A DNA stretch of 64,000 nucleotides, taken from Phialocephala subalpina (Eukaryota; Ascomycota; Leotiomycetes; Helotiales; Mollisiaceae). The notes below the pieces were generated by a model. The model saw only the letters and a program-made list of their open reading frames with translations. It did no database searches and had not been told where the DNA came from. The number at the start of each line of letters is the position of its first letter. Position 1 is the first letter of the stretch. Both the position numbers and the translations under genes were made by a program. Positions 24,319-34,781 of the stretch are shown here, one piece after another. The stretch lies in contig FJOG01000005.1 in NCBI GenBank assembly GCA_900073065.1, positions 2,129,731-2,193,730 of the forward strand, read 5' to 3'.

Positions 24319-26940
24319 ATGACGAAGCATACCATCACTCCAATCAACAAGAATTGGACCTTCAAGCAAGGAGACAAGGAAGATTCGAAGTTCCTACCTG
24401 TTGCACAGTTCCCAACCAATGTCCACCTGGACTTGATTGCCAACAACATCATTGCAGACCCATTCATTGGCAAGAACGAAAACGACGTACAATGGATTGG
24501 CGAAGTTCCTTGGGTATACAAGACTACTTTCACCTCCCCGAGCCTGACGAAGGAGGAACGAGGAGATATCAAAGCTGTGCTCGCATTCGATGGCTTGGAC
24601 ACATATGCCACAGTTGTGCTAAATGGCGAGGAGATCCTGAAGACAGAGAGCATGTTCATTCCTGACCGAGTCGACGTAACAACACACCTGAAGAAAGAAG
24701 GGGACAACGAGTTGGAGATTACTTTCGAGAGCGCATACCTCAAAGGTTGTGCTATTGTGGAGAAATATCCAGATCACCACTGGGGATGCTGGAATGGAGA
24801 CACTTCTCGACTTGCAGTTCGCAAAGCGCAGTATCACTGGGTATGAGGCTCAAATCTTGTCGTGCAGGAATACAACTAACTTTAAGTGCAGGGGTGGGAT
24901 TGGGGCCCAACTTTGATGACCTGCGGTCCTTGGCGACCAATCAACCTCGAGATATTCTCTTCTCGGATATCAGACGTGTACTTCACAAGTGATGTTGACA
25001 AATCGCTGAGGTCCGCAAAATTGGTGGCAAAGACCGATGTTGAAGGCGGGGCATCAGACGTAGCATTCACGATCTCATTAGACGGCAAAGAGGTCGCTTC
25101 GAAGACCGTCAAAACTTCAAATGGCCATGCAGAACATACCTTCGAGATCTCAGATCCGGCACTGTGGTATCCTGTCCGATACGGCGAGCAGCCTCTGTAC
25201 ACCATTACCGCCAGCCTTTTGCAAAGTGGTTCCGAAATCGATCAACAGACCAAGAAATTTGGCTTAAGGAGAGCAAAACTGATACAGAGGTCCATGCCGG
25301 AGCAACCAGGTACCACGTTCTTTTTCGAGATCAACAACATCCCAATTTTCTGTGGTGGTAGCGACTGGATCCCAGCAGATAACTTCATTCCACGAATCAG
25401 CAAGGAGAAATATTACGATTGGGTGAAGTTGGTAGCAGACGGAAACCAGTTCATGATCCGAGTGTGGGGTGGTGGAATCTTCGAAGAGCAAGCATTTTAT
25501 GATGCATGCGACGAGCTTGGTATCCTGGTCTGGCAGGACTTCATGTTTGGATGTGGAAACTACCCTGGCTTTCCGGAATTTCTGGCGTTGGTGAAGACGG
25601 AGGCTGAAGAGAACGTAAAACTTCTCCGACACCATCCGTCAATCGTCATTTGGGCTGGTAACAATGAAGATTACCAGTACCAGGAGTCAGAAGGGTTGAC
25701 TTATGATCCCGAGAACAAGGATGCTGAGAGTTGGCTCAAGACGAACTTTCCTGCCCGCTACATTTACGAGAAGATTCTTGATGATATATGCAAAGAGCTG
25801 ATTCCTGACACATACTACCACTTCGGCAGTCCTTGGGGTGGCAAGAACACGACTGATCCCACCGTCGGCGACCTTCATCAGTGGAATGTGTGGCACGGAT
25901 CCCAGGAGAAGTACCAGAACTTCGACAAGCTGGTTGGAAGATTCGTTTCTGAGTTTGGCATGGAAGCGTTCCCAAACATCAAGACAATTGAATCGTTCCT
26001 ACCTCTCGGCAAGGATGATCCAGACCGGTTCGCTCAATCTTCAACGGTCGACTTTCACAACAAGGCAGACGGCCATGAACGTCGAATCGCACTCTATCTC
26101 GTGGAAAACTTCCGTTATGCGCCTGATCCTCTCGAACAATTCATCTACTCAACACAACTGATGCAAGCAGAATGTCTCGCGAGCGCCTATCGTCTCTGGA
26201 AGCGGCAATGGAAAGGACCAGGAAAGGAGTACTGCGGTGGTGCTTTGGTATGGCAAATCAACGACTGCTGGCCTGTCACTTCTTGGGCCATCGTGGACTA
26301 TTATCTCCGGCCAAAACATGCCTACTACACCGTGAAACGCGAAATGGCACCAATTTCCCTCGGCGTCACCAGAAAAGAACACATGATCCCCAAAGACAAG
26401 CACACCCGCGCATACATAGAGAAGAAAACCAAAATCGAGATTTGGGGTTCGAATTTGACGCTAAAAGATATCACCGCCGATGTCGTCGTCAAAGCCTTCG
26501 ATGTCATCTCCGGCAAAGAGACCTACTCCAAGACCGTTAAATCTGACTTTCTCCTCCCCGAAAACCGCAGCACAGAGATCATCGACTTCGATGTCCCCGT
26601 CCAGCACGTCAACTCCGGTGAAGAAACACGCATCGTCGTCGCTGCTTACCTCTACGAAGAAGGTGTCCAAATTGCGCGATACATCAACTGGCCAGAACCA
26701 CTGAAATATGTCCATTTGCAGAAACCGAAACACCTGACTGCGGAACTGAGCAAGGATGGCAAGATGGTGGAGCTGAGTGCTGAAGTTCCGATTAAGGGTG
26801 TAGCGGTCGAGTGTGAGGATGAGGATGTGAGTTTTGGGGATAATTTGGTGGATGTTGTGCCTGGTGAGGTGGTTAGCATTGCCGTCAAAGGGGCGAACAA
26901 GGGGACGAAGATTACGACAAGATATTTGGGTATGGTGTGA
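24319..26940 (+). CDS. GH2 beta-mannosidase, intracellular (clade B type)
   Basis: Two exons (24319-24840, 24892-26940; intron 51 nt with CTAAC branch) give 856 residues. There is no signal peptide, as in the cytosolic clade-B fungal beta-mannosidases (mndB-like, about 845 residues). The N-terminal sugar-binding jelly roll runs over about 1-200, with HHWGCWNGD and GWDWGPTLMTCG. The catalytic barrel contains the acid/base Glu433 in WAGNNED and the nucleophile Glu528 in VSEFGMEAFP. Immunoglobulin-like domains follow. It should release mannose from the non-reducing ends of imported manno-oligosaccharides and N-glycan fragments. Confidence 0.94.
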
Positions 26941-28186
26941 CCGCGTTCCTACTGGTCCTTACTATGGGGTGAGTGTCTGTATGTTTGGAAGGTTGCTCTT
27001 TCGTTCCTTCGTTTTGATTTTCTCGCGTTTTGGGAGTCCTGGAAGCTGGGATTTGAAGGGACTTGGGTACATGAGACATAGAAACGAATTGCTTTCCCAG
27101 ACCTAACGCGTTGTCATTCTATATCGCCGGAATCGGTTGAGTTTTCTGACATTATTTGCGATATCTGCTTTTGAGTTGCGTGCCTTGGTTCACAATTTTC
27201 GCGCGAATTCAAGAATCAAGATGAGTTTTGAGGGGCAGAAGTTGAGTTTTGCCGCGACTTTACCCGGTCGTCATAAGTGTGCCTTGCGGCCATAACCAGG
27301 AAGGTGAGGGAATTAACCCTTGAGAACGAGAAGGAGAATAAAAAGTGTGGAAAAGAGGAAACGGGCGTGGGAGCTAAGCTCGTGGGTTGGGTGAATTGGA
27401 GAAGAGGAAGCGGTTCACGTGACACCCCGGTCGAGTCACGAACAGCCAGTACTTAAAGGCCGTCCTCGCCCAAGCATTCCGACTGCAATATTCCACTATT
27501 TCATCGACTAACTGTACCGCATCGGCGGGAATGGAAAGTTTGTTAATAGTGTATACGTAGCAAGAACAAGCAAGCTACCGCCTAGTCGACGTGTAAGGCC
27601 GGGACTGGAGAGTTTAGGAAACCTCAAGAAAGTGGAAGGAGAGAAGTTTGCTTTCAAGTTTGGAATTACTGTCAACTTTCCAAGTGTCTGCTTTCGTCGC
27701 AACATTCTCTCCTAGACGGACGTGGACCCGTCCAGTATTAAGTCATTGAACGCAGTGGAGTTTGTCGGACGAGAGCCGGTTGCTGTCAAATGATTGGGAG
27801 TTGCCGAGCTCTAAAAATATAACCACAAGAGCCTCAGACAGGTAGTGCGGGGTATTTCCGTACCCCCTCAGTGCCAAACTTTCTAAGCTGGAACTGGGAA
27901 ATGTTAGAGATAGGAATGCTTGCTTCAGCAGACGTTTGTCGCTGAGTTTCAAAATTTCGGACCACCCTGTTGGTATTTAAACACTTCCACTGATTGAACT
28001 TGCTGATCGGGGTCAGGTTCGGATTGAGCAGCAGTCGATTGAGCATTTTGAAAGATTGTGACGAGCGGAAAAGCCAATCTTTCTTTTTTGTTGAGTCTCT
28101 GCCGCCGGTTTCACTATGCTTGGCATTCATGCACTTGGCAACAATGAAACATTACTCAAGTCTACCTTTCTACATTCCCAAGTACG
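26941..28186. other. Convergent intergenic region
   Basis: No supported gene. It contains a CACGTG box (27416-27421) and a GAG/AAG-rich stretch around 27300-27420. Confidence 0.4.
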
Positions 28187-29968
28187 TCAGGGACCCTGCA
28201 AACGATAATCCCAAAGCGAATATTCGATGAGCTCATACCCACCAGATTCTCCCAGAAGAAGTTGCTCCCCGGACCCAGTGTGTGGAACAAGCGCAGCAGC
28301 ACCATCGGTCTCCGACCCTGACCCTGCTGAGAGCGCCGCCCTCGAAGGCAACGACGCTCGTCTCTCTTTCTCACTCCACGTCAGAACACTAAGTCCAGTC
28401 CTACCCATATACAGAGCGGTTTTCAACACCAAATATTGAAGGAACAAACACACCGCGATCAGGATCGGATAGATGTAGCGGTTGTTCTCCGTGAACTGCT
28501 TCTTGGGATTCAGAACAACGCCTCCAACCTTGTTCCGGAACCCAGCCCAGCATCGACAACTATTCCCAAGGCCGCAACTGGAAGCCACAAGAATGAAGAG
28601 GACACAAAATCCGATCGCAAAGTCCTTCCAAAACAATGCCTTCCATCGAGCTCTCATATCTATCCCGAAGAGACGACAAGTCATGATGATGCGCGTCACG
28701 ATTGGGCTCATGAGCCAGACAAACATGATGATGACGACCATAGCACTGCGGCAGCTGAAAAATGTCGGCGCAGAGTAGAGGACTCCAAAGCCGATTCCGA
28801 AGGAAATGATGACAGATGTGGCAGCCACAGCGATGAGAAACCAAGACCTGAATCTCCGTGCACCAGACTCCAGCATAGGCTTCTGCACTTCAGACGAATA
28901 GATCCCACCAGACCAAGCCTGGGAATCCAGAAAAGTTTCCCAAGGCCGATCAGCTGGACCTGCAGTCCATTCTTGAGGTAACGGATCGCGGCTTTGAACG
29001 TAGTGCTCCTCATGTCGACCCTTTCGTGCCTTTACATCGTCTTCAAATTGCTGGACAATTCGGATGCAATCCTCTGCGCGGAATTGGCCGATAATGTTAC
29101 TCAGGAGAATGAATGGTAGCAGCCATGATAAGAGCATGGCAGGAGCGATCTTGCCACCTGATGGAGACGGCGACCCTCCCAGTATCAAGACGAATGCACA
29201 AACGATGCCGAAGATGTAGGTGAAGATGGCGAACCAGGTGTGGAGAGTACCATACATTCTCTTGTCGACGACGTTGCCTGCTGTTTCTTTGTGGAAGTTC
29301 TTTTGCTTATGTTCGAAACATGAGCAGACGTAAATAGAGTTAACGTTGATGTCGTGTGTCTGTGATGGGAGAAGCTCTCGGATGGCAATTAGGATCACGG
29401 CGATGTCAATTGCTCGCTTATCGATCGAAGTCGTCCACCAAACCCTCCTAGGACTGCGCCGCGGGTCATCATCATTCCATGACTCAGCAGCTACATTGCG
29501 GTAATGGTTTCGAGCCATATCATAGTAGTTGTTCCAGTCCTCGAGTTTCGAGAGGAGTGACCAAAGCGAGTGTATCGGATCGCCAAAAAGATGAGATATC
29601 ATGACAAATCTCTTGAACCCAATGGGAGCGAAGTTGATACTGGAGATCAGAAAGAGACCCGGAACAAACCAGGTAAGCAATCGGTTAGCGGTATCAGGAT
29701 ACAAGCCCATGCCGCTTCCACATATCTCCTTGCAGACACTTTCCAAGATGATCGGATTGTTATAGTCGGACCAGATGTGGCCAAAATGATCTTGCCAAAA
29801 GAACGAAGTATCGTTCGCTAAATTGGTGCTGGAATTCAGCCTTTGCTGAACGACTGAAAAGCATTCTTGTCTGCCCATAAATCCCCTCTCTATGGCACGT
29901 GATACTATTTGACTGGTGGCATGCAAGGTGCGGATAGAGGACTGACAACTTGCGCCATAAATATGCAT
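28187..29968 (-). CDS. Multipass membrane protein, function unknown
   Basis: One uninterrupted minus-strand frame. The first ATG at 29968 gives 593 residues; upstream, only a non-ATG start and then a stop are found. Hydrophobic segments occur around residues 95-115, 250-270, 280-300, 380-405, 410-430, 455-475 and 505-525. A cytosolic-looking stretch with acidic and basic clusters lies between 305 and 370, and a Ser/Gly-rich tail follows the last helix. The pattern resembles fungal orphan membrane proteins with several predicted helices and no catalytic domain. No transporter signature was seen. Confidence 0.65.
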   Translation of the reverse strand: MHIYGASCQSSIRTLHATSQIVSRAIERGFMGRQECFSVVQQRLNSSTNLANDTSFFWQDHFGHIWSDYNNPIILESVCKEICGSGMGLYPDTANRLLTWFVPGLFLISSINFAPIGFKRFVMISHLFGDPIHSLWSLLSKLEDWNNYYDMARNHYRNVAAESWNDDDPRRSPRRVWWTTSIDKRAIDIAVILIAIRELLPSQTHDINVNSIYVCSCFEHKQKNFHKETAGNVVDKRMYGTLHTWFAIFTYIFGIVCAFVLILGGSPSPSGGKIAPAMLLSWLLPFILLSNIIGQFRAEDCIRIVQQFEDDVKARKGRHEEHYVQSRDPLPQEWTAGPADRPWETFLDSQAWSGGIYSSEVQKPMLESGARRFRSWFLIAVAATSVIISFGIGFGVLYSAPTFFSCRSAMVVIIMFVWLMSPIVTRIIMTCRLFGIDMRARWKALFWKDFAIGFCVLFILVASSCGLGNSCRCWAGFRNKVGGVVLNPKKQFTENNRYIYPILIAVCLFLQYLVLKTALYMGRTGLSVLTWSEKERRASLPSRAALSAGSGSETDGAAALVPHTGSGEQLLLGESGGYELIEYSLWDYRLQGP

Positions 29969-30644
29969 CGTGCAATTGTTTGACAATTAAGGTGCAACAC
30001 TGATAACTAATAAGATCCGGGGATAGAGTTATTTTGTAGACCGTTAGTTATTGTTTCGACGAGCTCCAACCTCGGAGCCTTGCACAAGCAAGTAGCTTCA
30101 TAAGCTCTTGTCGCTCAAATAGAAAGCTCATATTGGGTGGTAAAAATAGCGCTTGCTATCAGTCCAGCTTGGATTTGGAACTGCTTTGAGGAAGGAATTA
30201 ATATATCAAGAAAAGTGGAAAAGCCTGCAATCTTGTTTGAGACAATGCGCTTCCCATTTGGGTCTGTGGTGGCTGAGTACGCAGCCACACTGAAGCTCGT
30301 CGAGTCAATACGCCCACACGTTGTTTCCCCCACTTCCGGCTGTGAGCGTTATCTTGCATGAGTGGGGGTTTGAAGAGTGGGAGAATGTGTGCGAAGGATT
30401 GGGAAATCGACTGGTGACAACACCTGAGCTGATAGAAGACGCCGTCTTGACAGAAGAGACATGTAACCTGTTGTGGAGGAGGGGGTTAAAGCCTAAAGGA
30501 CAGGTAGATGCAAGTACATATAGCGAGAGCATTGTCTGTATCTAATCTAAGCTTAGAGGTAGATAACCTGCGATCTAAATGATCCACGTGACCAAAGAGT
30601 ATTGTACTCAATTCTCGCAATGCTTTGTAACGGAGCTCCATATA
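29969..30644. other. Intergenic region
   Basis: Upstream of the membrane protein gene and downstream of the large orphan gene. A CACGTG box lies at 30585-30590. No coding feature supported. Confidence 0.4.
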
Positions 30645-33600
30645 TCAAGGTGTCTTGGAATCCGACGTAACGAAGACCCGGAGAGGTTTTACCCTTGAGT
30701 TCTCATGGGTAGACGCACGCGCCCCGTTCACGGCATTCGTGCCATTCGCACCATTTGGCATTCTATCAAGCTCTGTGTCGTCTTGTATATACTCTTGATG
30801 TCGTGAAATAGGTTTGTTGAAGACCCCATTGGTCAGTTTGGCTTTGGCTTGTTGTATTTTCGCTCCATCCCACTTCACTAGAAGGCTCCCTGGGCCAATC
30901 CGTCTGATGGAGTAGAATGCCCCTCTTTCACCCATTTGGAATGTGCCTCGCCCAAGCTGAGATACACTCCAGCTGCACTCTGATCCTCCCTCAAATTCTC
31001 TGGGCGACCTTTTCTCTAGCCCATCGGGTTTCATGGATTCGTTGACGATGAGCTCAGTTTCGAAGACAGAATGACCGCGAGTGCCACAAAGTCGTCCACC
31101 ATCGTAGGGAAATTCCAAGCACCTATCTGTGGCTACTGCCATGGTAAAATACACCTTAGAATCTTTGAGAAAGCCTGACCACTTGTGTTTTGGTTGCTTG
31201 AGAAGAGCTAAATGTCTATGGCCCTCGGCGGGAATCCAAATAACATAAAGTGTGTTTTGTTCTTCTTTGGTTCCCACGCCCGTCTCCGAAAGTGCTTTCA
31301 AACACCAACAAACAGCTTTGCGTATATTCTCCTGCCAGCCTGCTGTCAAGTTTGGGTTGTACCAAAGCCTACGAAAAGCACGATGATCCCGAGAACGTAT
31401 AGCATCAATGTAGGCGGTCCTGCATTCAATATTGAGCCATGGAAATGGCCGCAGGTATTCCAACATGCTTGGCGAACCCAGTAGTCTGATTAATCGAGCC
31501 TTCCTTGCATTGTGAGTTGAAAGGGAAATCTCGAGGCCATATCGATGTTCGAGCATAGCGGGGTCAAGCTGCCCCATTTCTGGGTGATCCCATGCTTCCA
31601 TCAAAGCGGTGCGCTGGAAATGGCCCTCTCTCCTCTTCCAAGTTCTGCCAATCTTTCCTACAAACCCTTTCGCAGGAACACCAGCCTGAACTTCCACAGT
31701 CTCTGAATCGACATATCTAGATGGGTCTGATGTCGCGAGTGGTTGTATCAACCCGTACTCATTCAGATGTTGCTTGATTCTCCGATTTAGGCAACTACAG
31801 TTTAAGGCCAAGGTGACGTGCGGAGCACCGATGACGAGAGTTTCTGAACCATCGAAGCGTTTCTCTGGGGTGTCATAGGCTTCAGTTGCTGCTACCCAGT
31901 GACAATATATTTCCCCGGGCTCAATTGTCAAACCGGACTGACAGGGCCAGGGAACAATATGACCATGTCCGACTCGGTATCTGACAATTTGTTTTGCTTC
32001 CTTGGAGGAATGCTCTTTCCACAGAGGTCCCCAAACATCTGCAAAGGTATCCACATCTGTAACGAGATGTAGGCGTCCTTCGCTTCCGTGATCCATAGAT
32101 GACAGACTGAACACCCATACTTGCTGGCCCCGAAGAAAAGCGTCCAGACATTCGAGTGAACGTCTGCGACAGATCACGGTCGGTGGACCCTGAATATCTT
32201 CATATTCAAATGACTCGAGTTCAAGCGGCATTGGAAGACTAAACTCGGTCTGGCCAATAAGGTATCGCTCATCGAAGGGTTCGATATGGGCTCCGGAGTA
32301 GGTAAGAATGGCTAGGTCAAGTACTTGGACCGTCGTTACCCACGTCCTGATAGAAGTTGCCTCCCCAACATCCAAATCCAATCTCGACAGTAAAACCCTG
32401 CAAAGGCTGGTCAAAGGCTCTGTACGCTGGGTGAGGAGCATTTCATTAATTTCCTTAGCATTGTCTATCTTCTTCACGGTGTCTCTGAAGACTAGACCCA
32501 AGTCACCAATCTCGGAGACCTCCAGAGGAATCAAGCGGACACAATTCCCGCGTCTGCCCGATTCCATGTTGAGTAGGCTGATGTAAGCACTACAGTAGCC
32601 TTCCCTTTGAAGTTTGACGGCATTGGAGAAAATGTTGCGCATAGCACGGTAGCAATGGAACAGATACCATATCTTTACTGCCAGCGATTCTTGTCCGCTT
32701 TCCCAAGCGAGTTTGAATCTCGAGTACAACGATGTCTCGTCAATCGAAGAGTACGGGTCGTACCAGGAAAATGTAGCCTCTGCTACTTTAAAAAATTGCC
32801 GACCTTTCCAATCCATGTGTATTTTTAGCGCAGAGCGTTCGTACGTCCCCCTCTCAAGCATCTCAAGCTCGTCAAAGTATTTTTTCGGATTCAATAGTCG
32901 GCTGGAAGAAGGGCCTTCCGAGGTGTCTAGAGAGGAATATCCTGGATTTTCCCCAACAGAGCTTCCAATACCGACAGAGGCACCATTTACAGTGCTAGGA
33001 TCTAATGACCTGTGAGATGAGGCTCCTTCCGAATTGTGTAAGTATGTGTCGTCAGAGCTTCTCTCGACATAGCCTTCGGTTATGACAGATACATCGTCAC
33101 CTGTCTCAGAGCAGCTGTCTGCTCGATCCGGCCATCTATCACCCGAAATCGGAGGCTCAAGATTTGAATATTGAATTCCTGCGAGATCGTCGGAAAAAAA
33201 CTGCATAGACGGGCTTGTTGGGCTGCCATCTAAGGTTCTCTCTTCAGGCTCTAAGAACGCATCACCTCCCAGAGCCCAAGACTGGACACCGCTCGCGACA
33301 GCCTGAGTGGGAACAGGAGCATTTGAAGAGGCATCATCGACAGACCGCGTTCTACTTAGAACATCCTCCGAGGCTGCAGCCGGGAATTGGTCCTCGACGT
33401 CCCCTAGACCAATTTCTACGACCACATCGTCATCCACAACTGGAATGTCAACGAAGTCCATCAGTATCAGTGGCTGGCTCGTTTGCACACTGGACAAATC
33501 ATACTGCTCACTTGCGGGCTGATTCTCTGAGTCGTCTGAGTTACGAGTCGTTTGACGCTGTTCGACCAAAGGATCGACGACGACTGTAGTACTCACTTGC

Positions 33601-34052
33601 GAGCGTGTGGTCGGTAAAAGAGTAAGCCAACGATTGGGTGGAGGGTTCGCTAGAGGAGGGATTGCTGGTCGAGCGTTTTCTAGACGAGGGTTTACTAGTG
33701 GATGGGCCTGTGAAACACTGGTGTGCTGAGAATTGATTTGCTGGCGAGGAACGATTCGTTGCGGAGTACGCATTAGCATATAACTGGACTGCGGCGGGCT
33801 CTCGAGCTCGAACCATTCAGCCCTCCTCTCTGGTATCCTCGAAGCCATTTCATCCTGTTCGGAAATGGCAACAACACTCGTTTGTGCATCCTGCACAGTT
33901 TCCTGGGCGCGTACCCTCCTACGGAGCGTCAACCCGAGCCTCGAAACCCTCTCCTTCATCCTTTGATTGAATCGCCCAAGCCTCGTCGTTGTCCTGTCCT
34001 GTCTACTCGAAGCCTCGCTCTCAATAGGCCTGCTTTCCTCAGGCGACGCCAT
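30645..34052 (-). CDS. Large orphan protein (1135 residues), function unknown
   Basis: Intron-free minus-strand frame. I start it at the ATG at 34052 (MASPEES) because upstream codons in frame lack ATG. The first 370 residues are disordered and rich in Ser, Asp, Glu, Pro and Arg. An ordered part of about 650 residues follows, with many Trp and aromatic residues (for example FSWYDPYSS, WKRREGHFQ, RPFPWLNIECRT). The last 100 residues are again polar. I recognise no enzyme motif, P-loop, zinc finger or membrane helix. It may belong to a Leotiomycete-type lineage-specific family of large cytosolic proteins; that is inference. Confidence 0.6.
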   Translation of the reverse strand: MASPEESRPIESEASSRQDRTTTRLGRFNQRMKERVSRLGLTLRRRVRAQETVQDAQTSVVAISEQDEMASRIPERRAEWFELESPPQSSYMLMRTPQRIVPRQQINSQHTSVSQAHPLVNPRLENARPAIPPLANPPPNRWLTLLPTTRSQVSTTVVVDPLVEQRQTTRNSDDSENQPASEQYDLSSVQTSQPLILMDFVDIPVVDDDVVVEIGLGDVEDQFPAAASEDVLSRTRSVDDASSNAPVPTQAVASGVQSWALGGDAFLEPEERTLDGSPTSPSMQFFSDDLAGIQYSNLEPPISGDRWPDRADSCSETGDDVSVITEGYVERSSDDTYLHNSEGASSHRSLDPSTVNGASVGIGSSVGENPGYSSLDTSEGPSSSRLLNPKKYFDELEMLERGTYERSALKIHMDWKGRQFFKVAEATFSWYDPYSSIDETSLYSRFKLAWESGQESLAVKIWYLFHCYRAMRNIFSNAVKLQREGYCSAYISLLNMESGRRGNCVRLIPLEVSEIGDLGLVFRDTVKKIDNAKEINEMLLTQRTEPLTSLCRVLLSRLDLDVGEATSIRTWVTTVQVLDLAILTYSGAHIEPFDERYLIGQTEFSLPMPLELESFEYEDIQGPPTVICRRRSLECLDAFLRGQQVWVFSLSSMDHGSEGRLHLVTDVDTFADVWGPLWKEHSSKEAKQIVRYRVGHGHIVPWPCQSGLTIEPGEIYCHWVAATEAYDTPEKRFDGSETLVIGAPHVTLALNCSCLNRRIKQHLNEYGLIQPLATSDPSRYVDSETVEVQAGVPAKGFVGKIGRTWKRREGHFQRTALMEAWDHPEMGQLDPAMLEHRYGLEISLSTHNARKARLIRLLGSPSMLEYLRPFPWLNIECRTAYIDAIRSRDHRAFRRLWYNPNLTAGWQENIRKAVCWCLKALSETGVGTKEEQNTLYVIWIPAEGHRHLALLKQPKHKWSGFLKDSKVYFTMAVATDRCLEFPYDGGRLCGTRGHSVFETELIVNESMKPDGLEKRSPREFEGGSECSWSVSQLGRGTFQMGERGAFYSIRRIGPGSLLVKWDGAKIQQAKAKLTNGVFNKPISRHQEYIQDDTELDRMPNGANGTNAVNGARASTHENSRVKPLRVFVTSDSKTP

Positions 34053-34781
34053 ACTGATCTTGTGCGAGGGAGGCAAAGAGTCCAATAACTCTCGAGTCGC
34101 GAGTAACTATGTTAAAGGAGGATTTTTGATGGTTTCGCCCCTAAGTCCGAGCGGCATTTGGTTCGTGATCCTATAGTGTGATGCAGAGAATCAACCGGGG
34201 TACGCAATCAAAATTAATCGAAGCAATGTAGATTGACACAATAACAATTACGAAGAGTTGTTTCGTGCTCCTCGAATTGAGAAAGCGTTGAAGTAGTGGT
34301 ATGTCATTGCCTGAGATGGAAAGCTGAAGTTGGGTTTCCACAGAGCCGCTTCGTGACAGTGGCTTGCAGGAAGGCTGAAGCCTCGAGTAACGAGCCAACG
34401 ACAGTTGCTGGATTGGATACATGGATCAAATGGGTGATCTTGATCATGATACAACCTCCAGCCTCGATATAAGAATGTTAATGAAGAAACAGCCAAATGG
34501 CGAGGAGGCTGGAAGGGAGACGTGCCGTGGTACTCACCGTTACCAACATTCACGAGACGCAAAGATTCTTCCACCCAGGAATGTTATGACCGAGATTTGA
34601 GGCTGAGCCTAGGAATTGGCCACCTGGAACATTCATACGAGCTTATGCACCGGAATTCGAGTCTTACCTCAGGGTGTGGTGGTGAAAGAAGCGCAACCAT
34701 GAGCCGGATCGAGTGAGGAGAAAAGATATTGAGCAGGCTTGAGACATGGACTCATTGGTGTTGATCATACGGACCTCAAAA
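34053..34781. other. Intergenic region
   Basis: Lies between two minus-strand genes. A possible short minus-strand exon (ATG near 34746, donor GTAAGA near 34672) can be drawn but I found no convincing continuation, so no gene is called. Confidence 0.35.

Noticed and set aside
34480..34746. Possible two-exon small gene on the minus strand
   Set aside because: A donor-like GTAAGA follows an ATG, but no acceptor gives a continuing coding frame.
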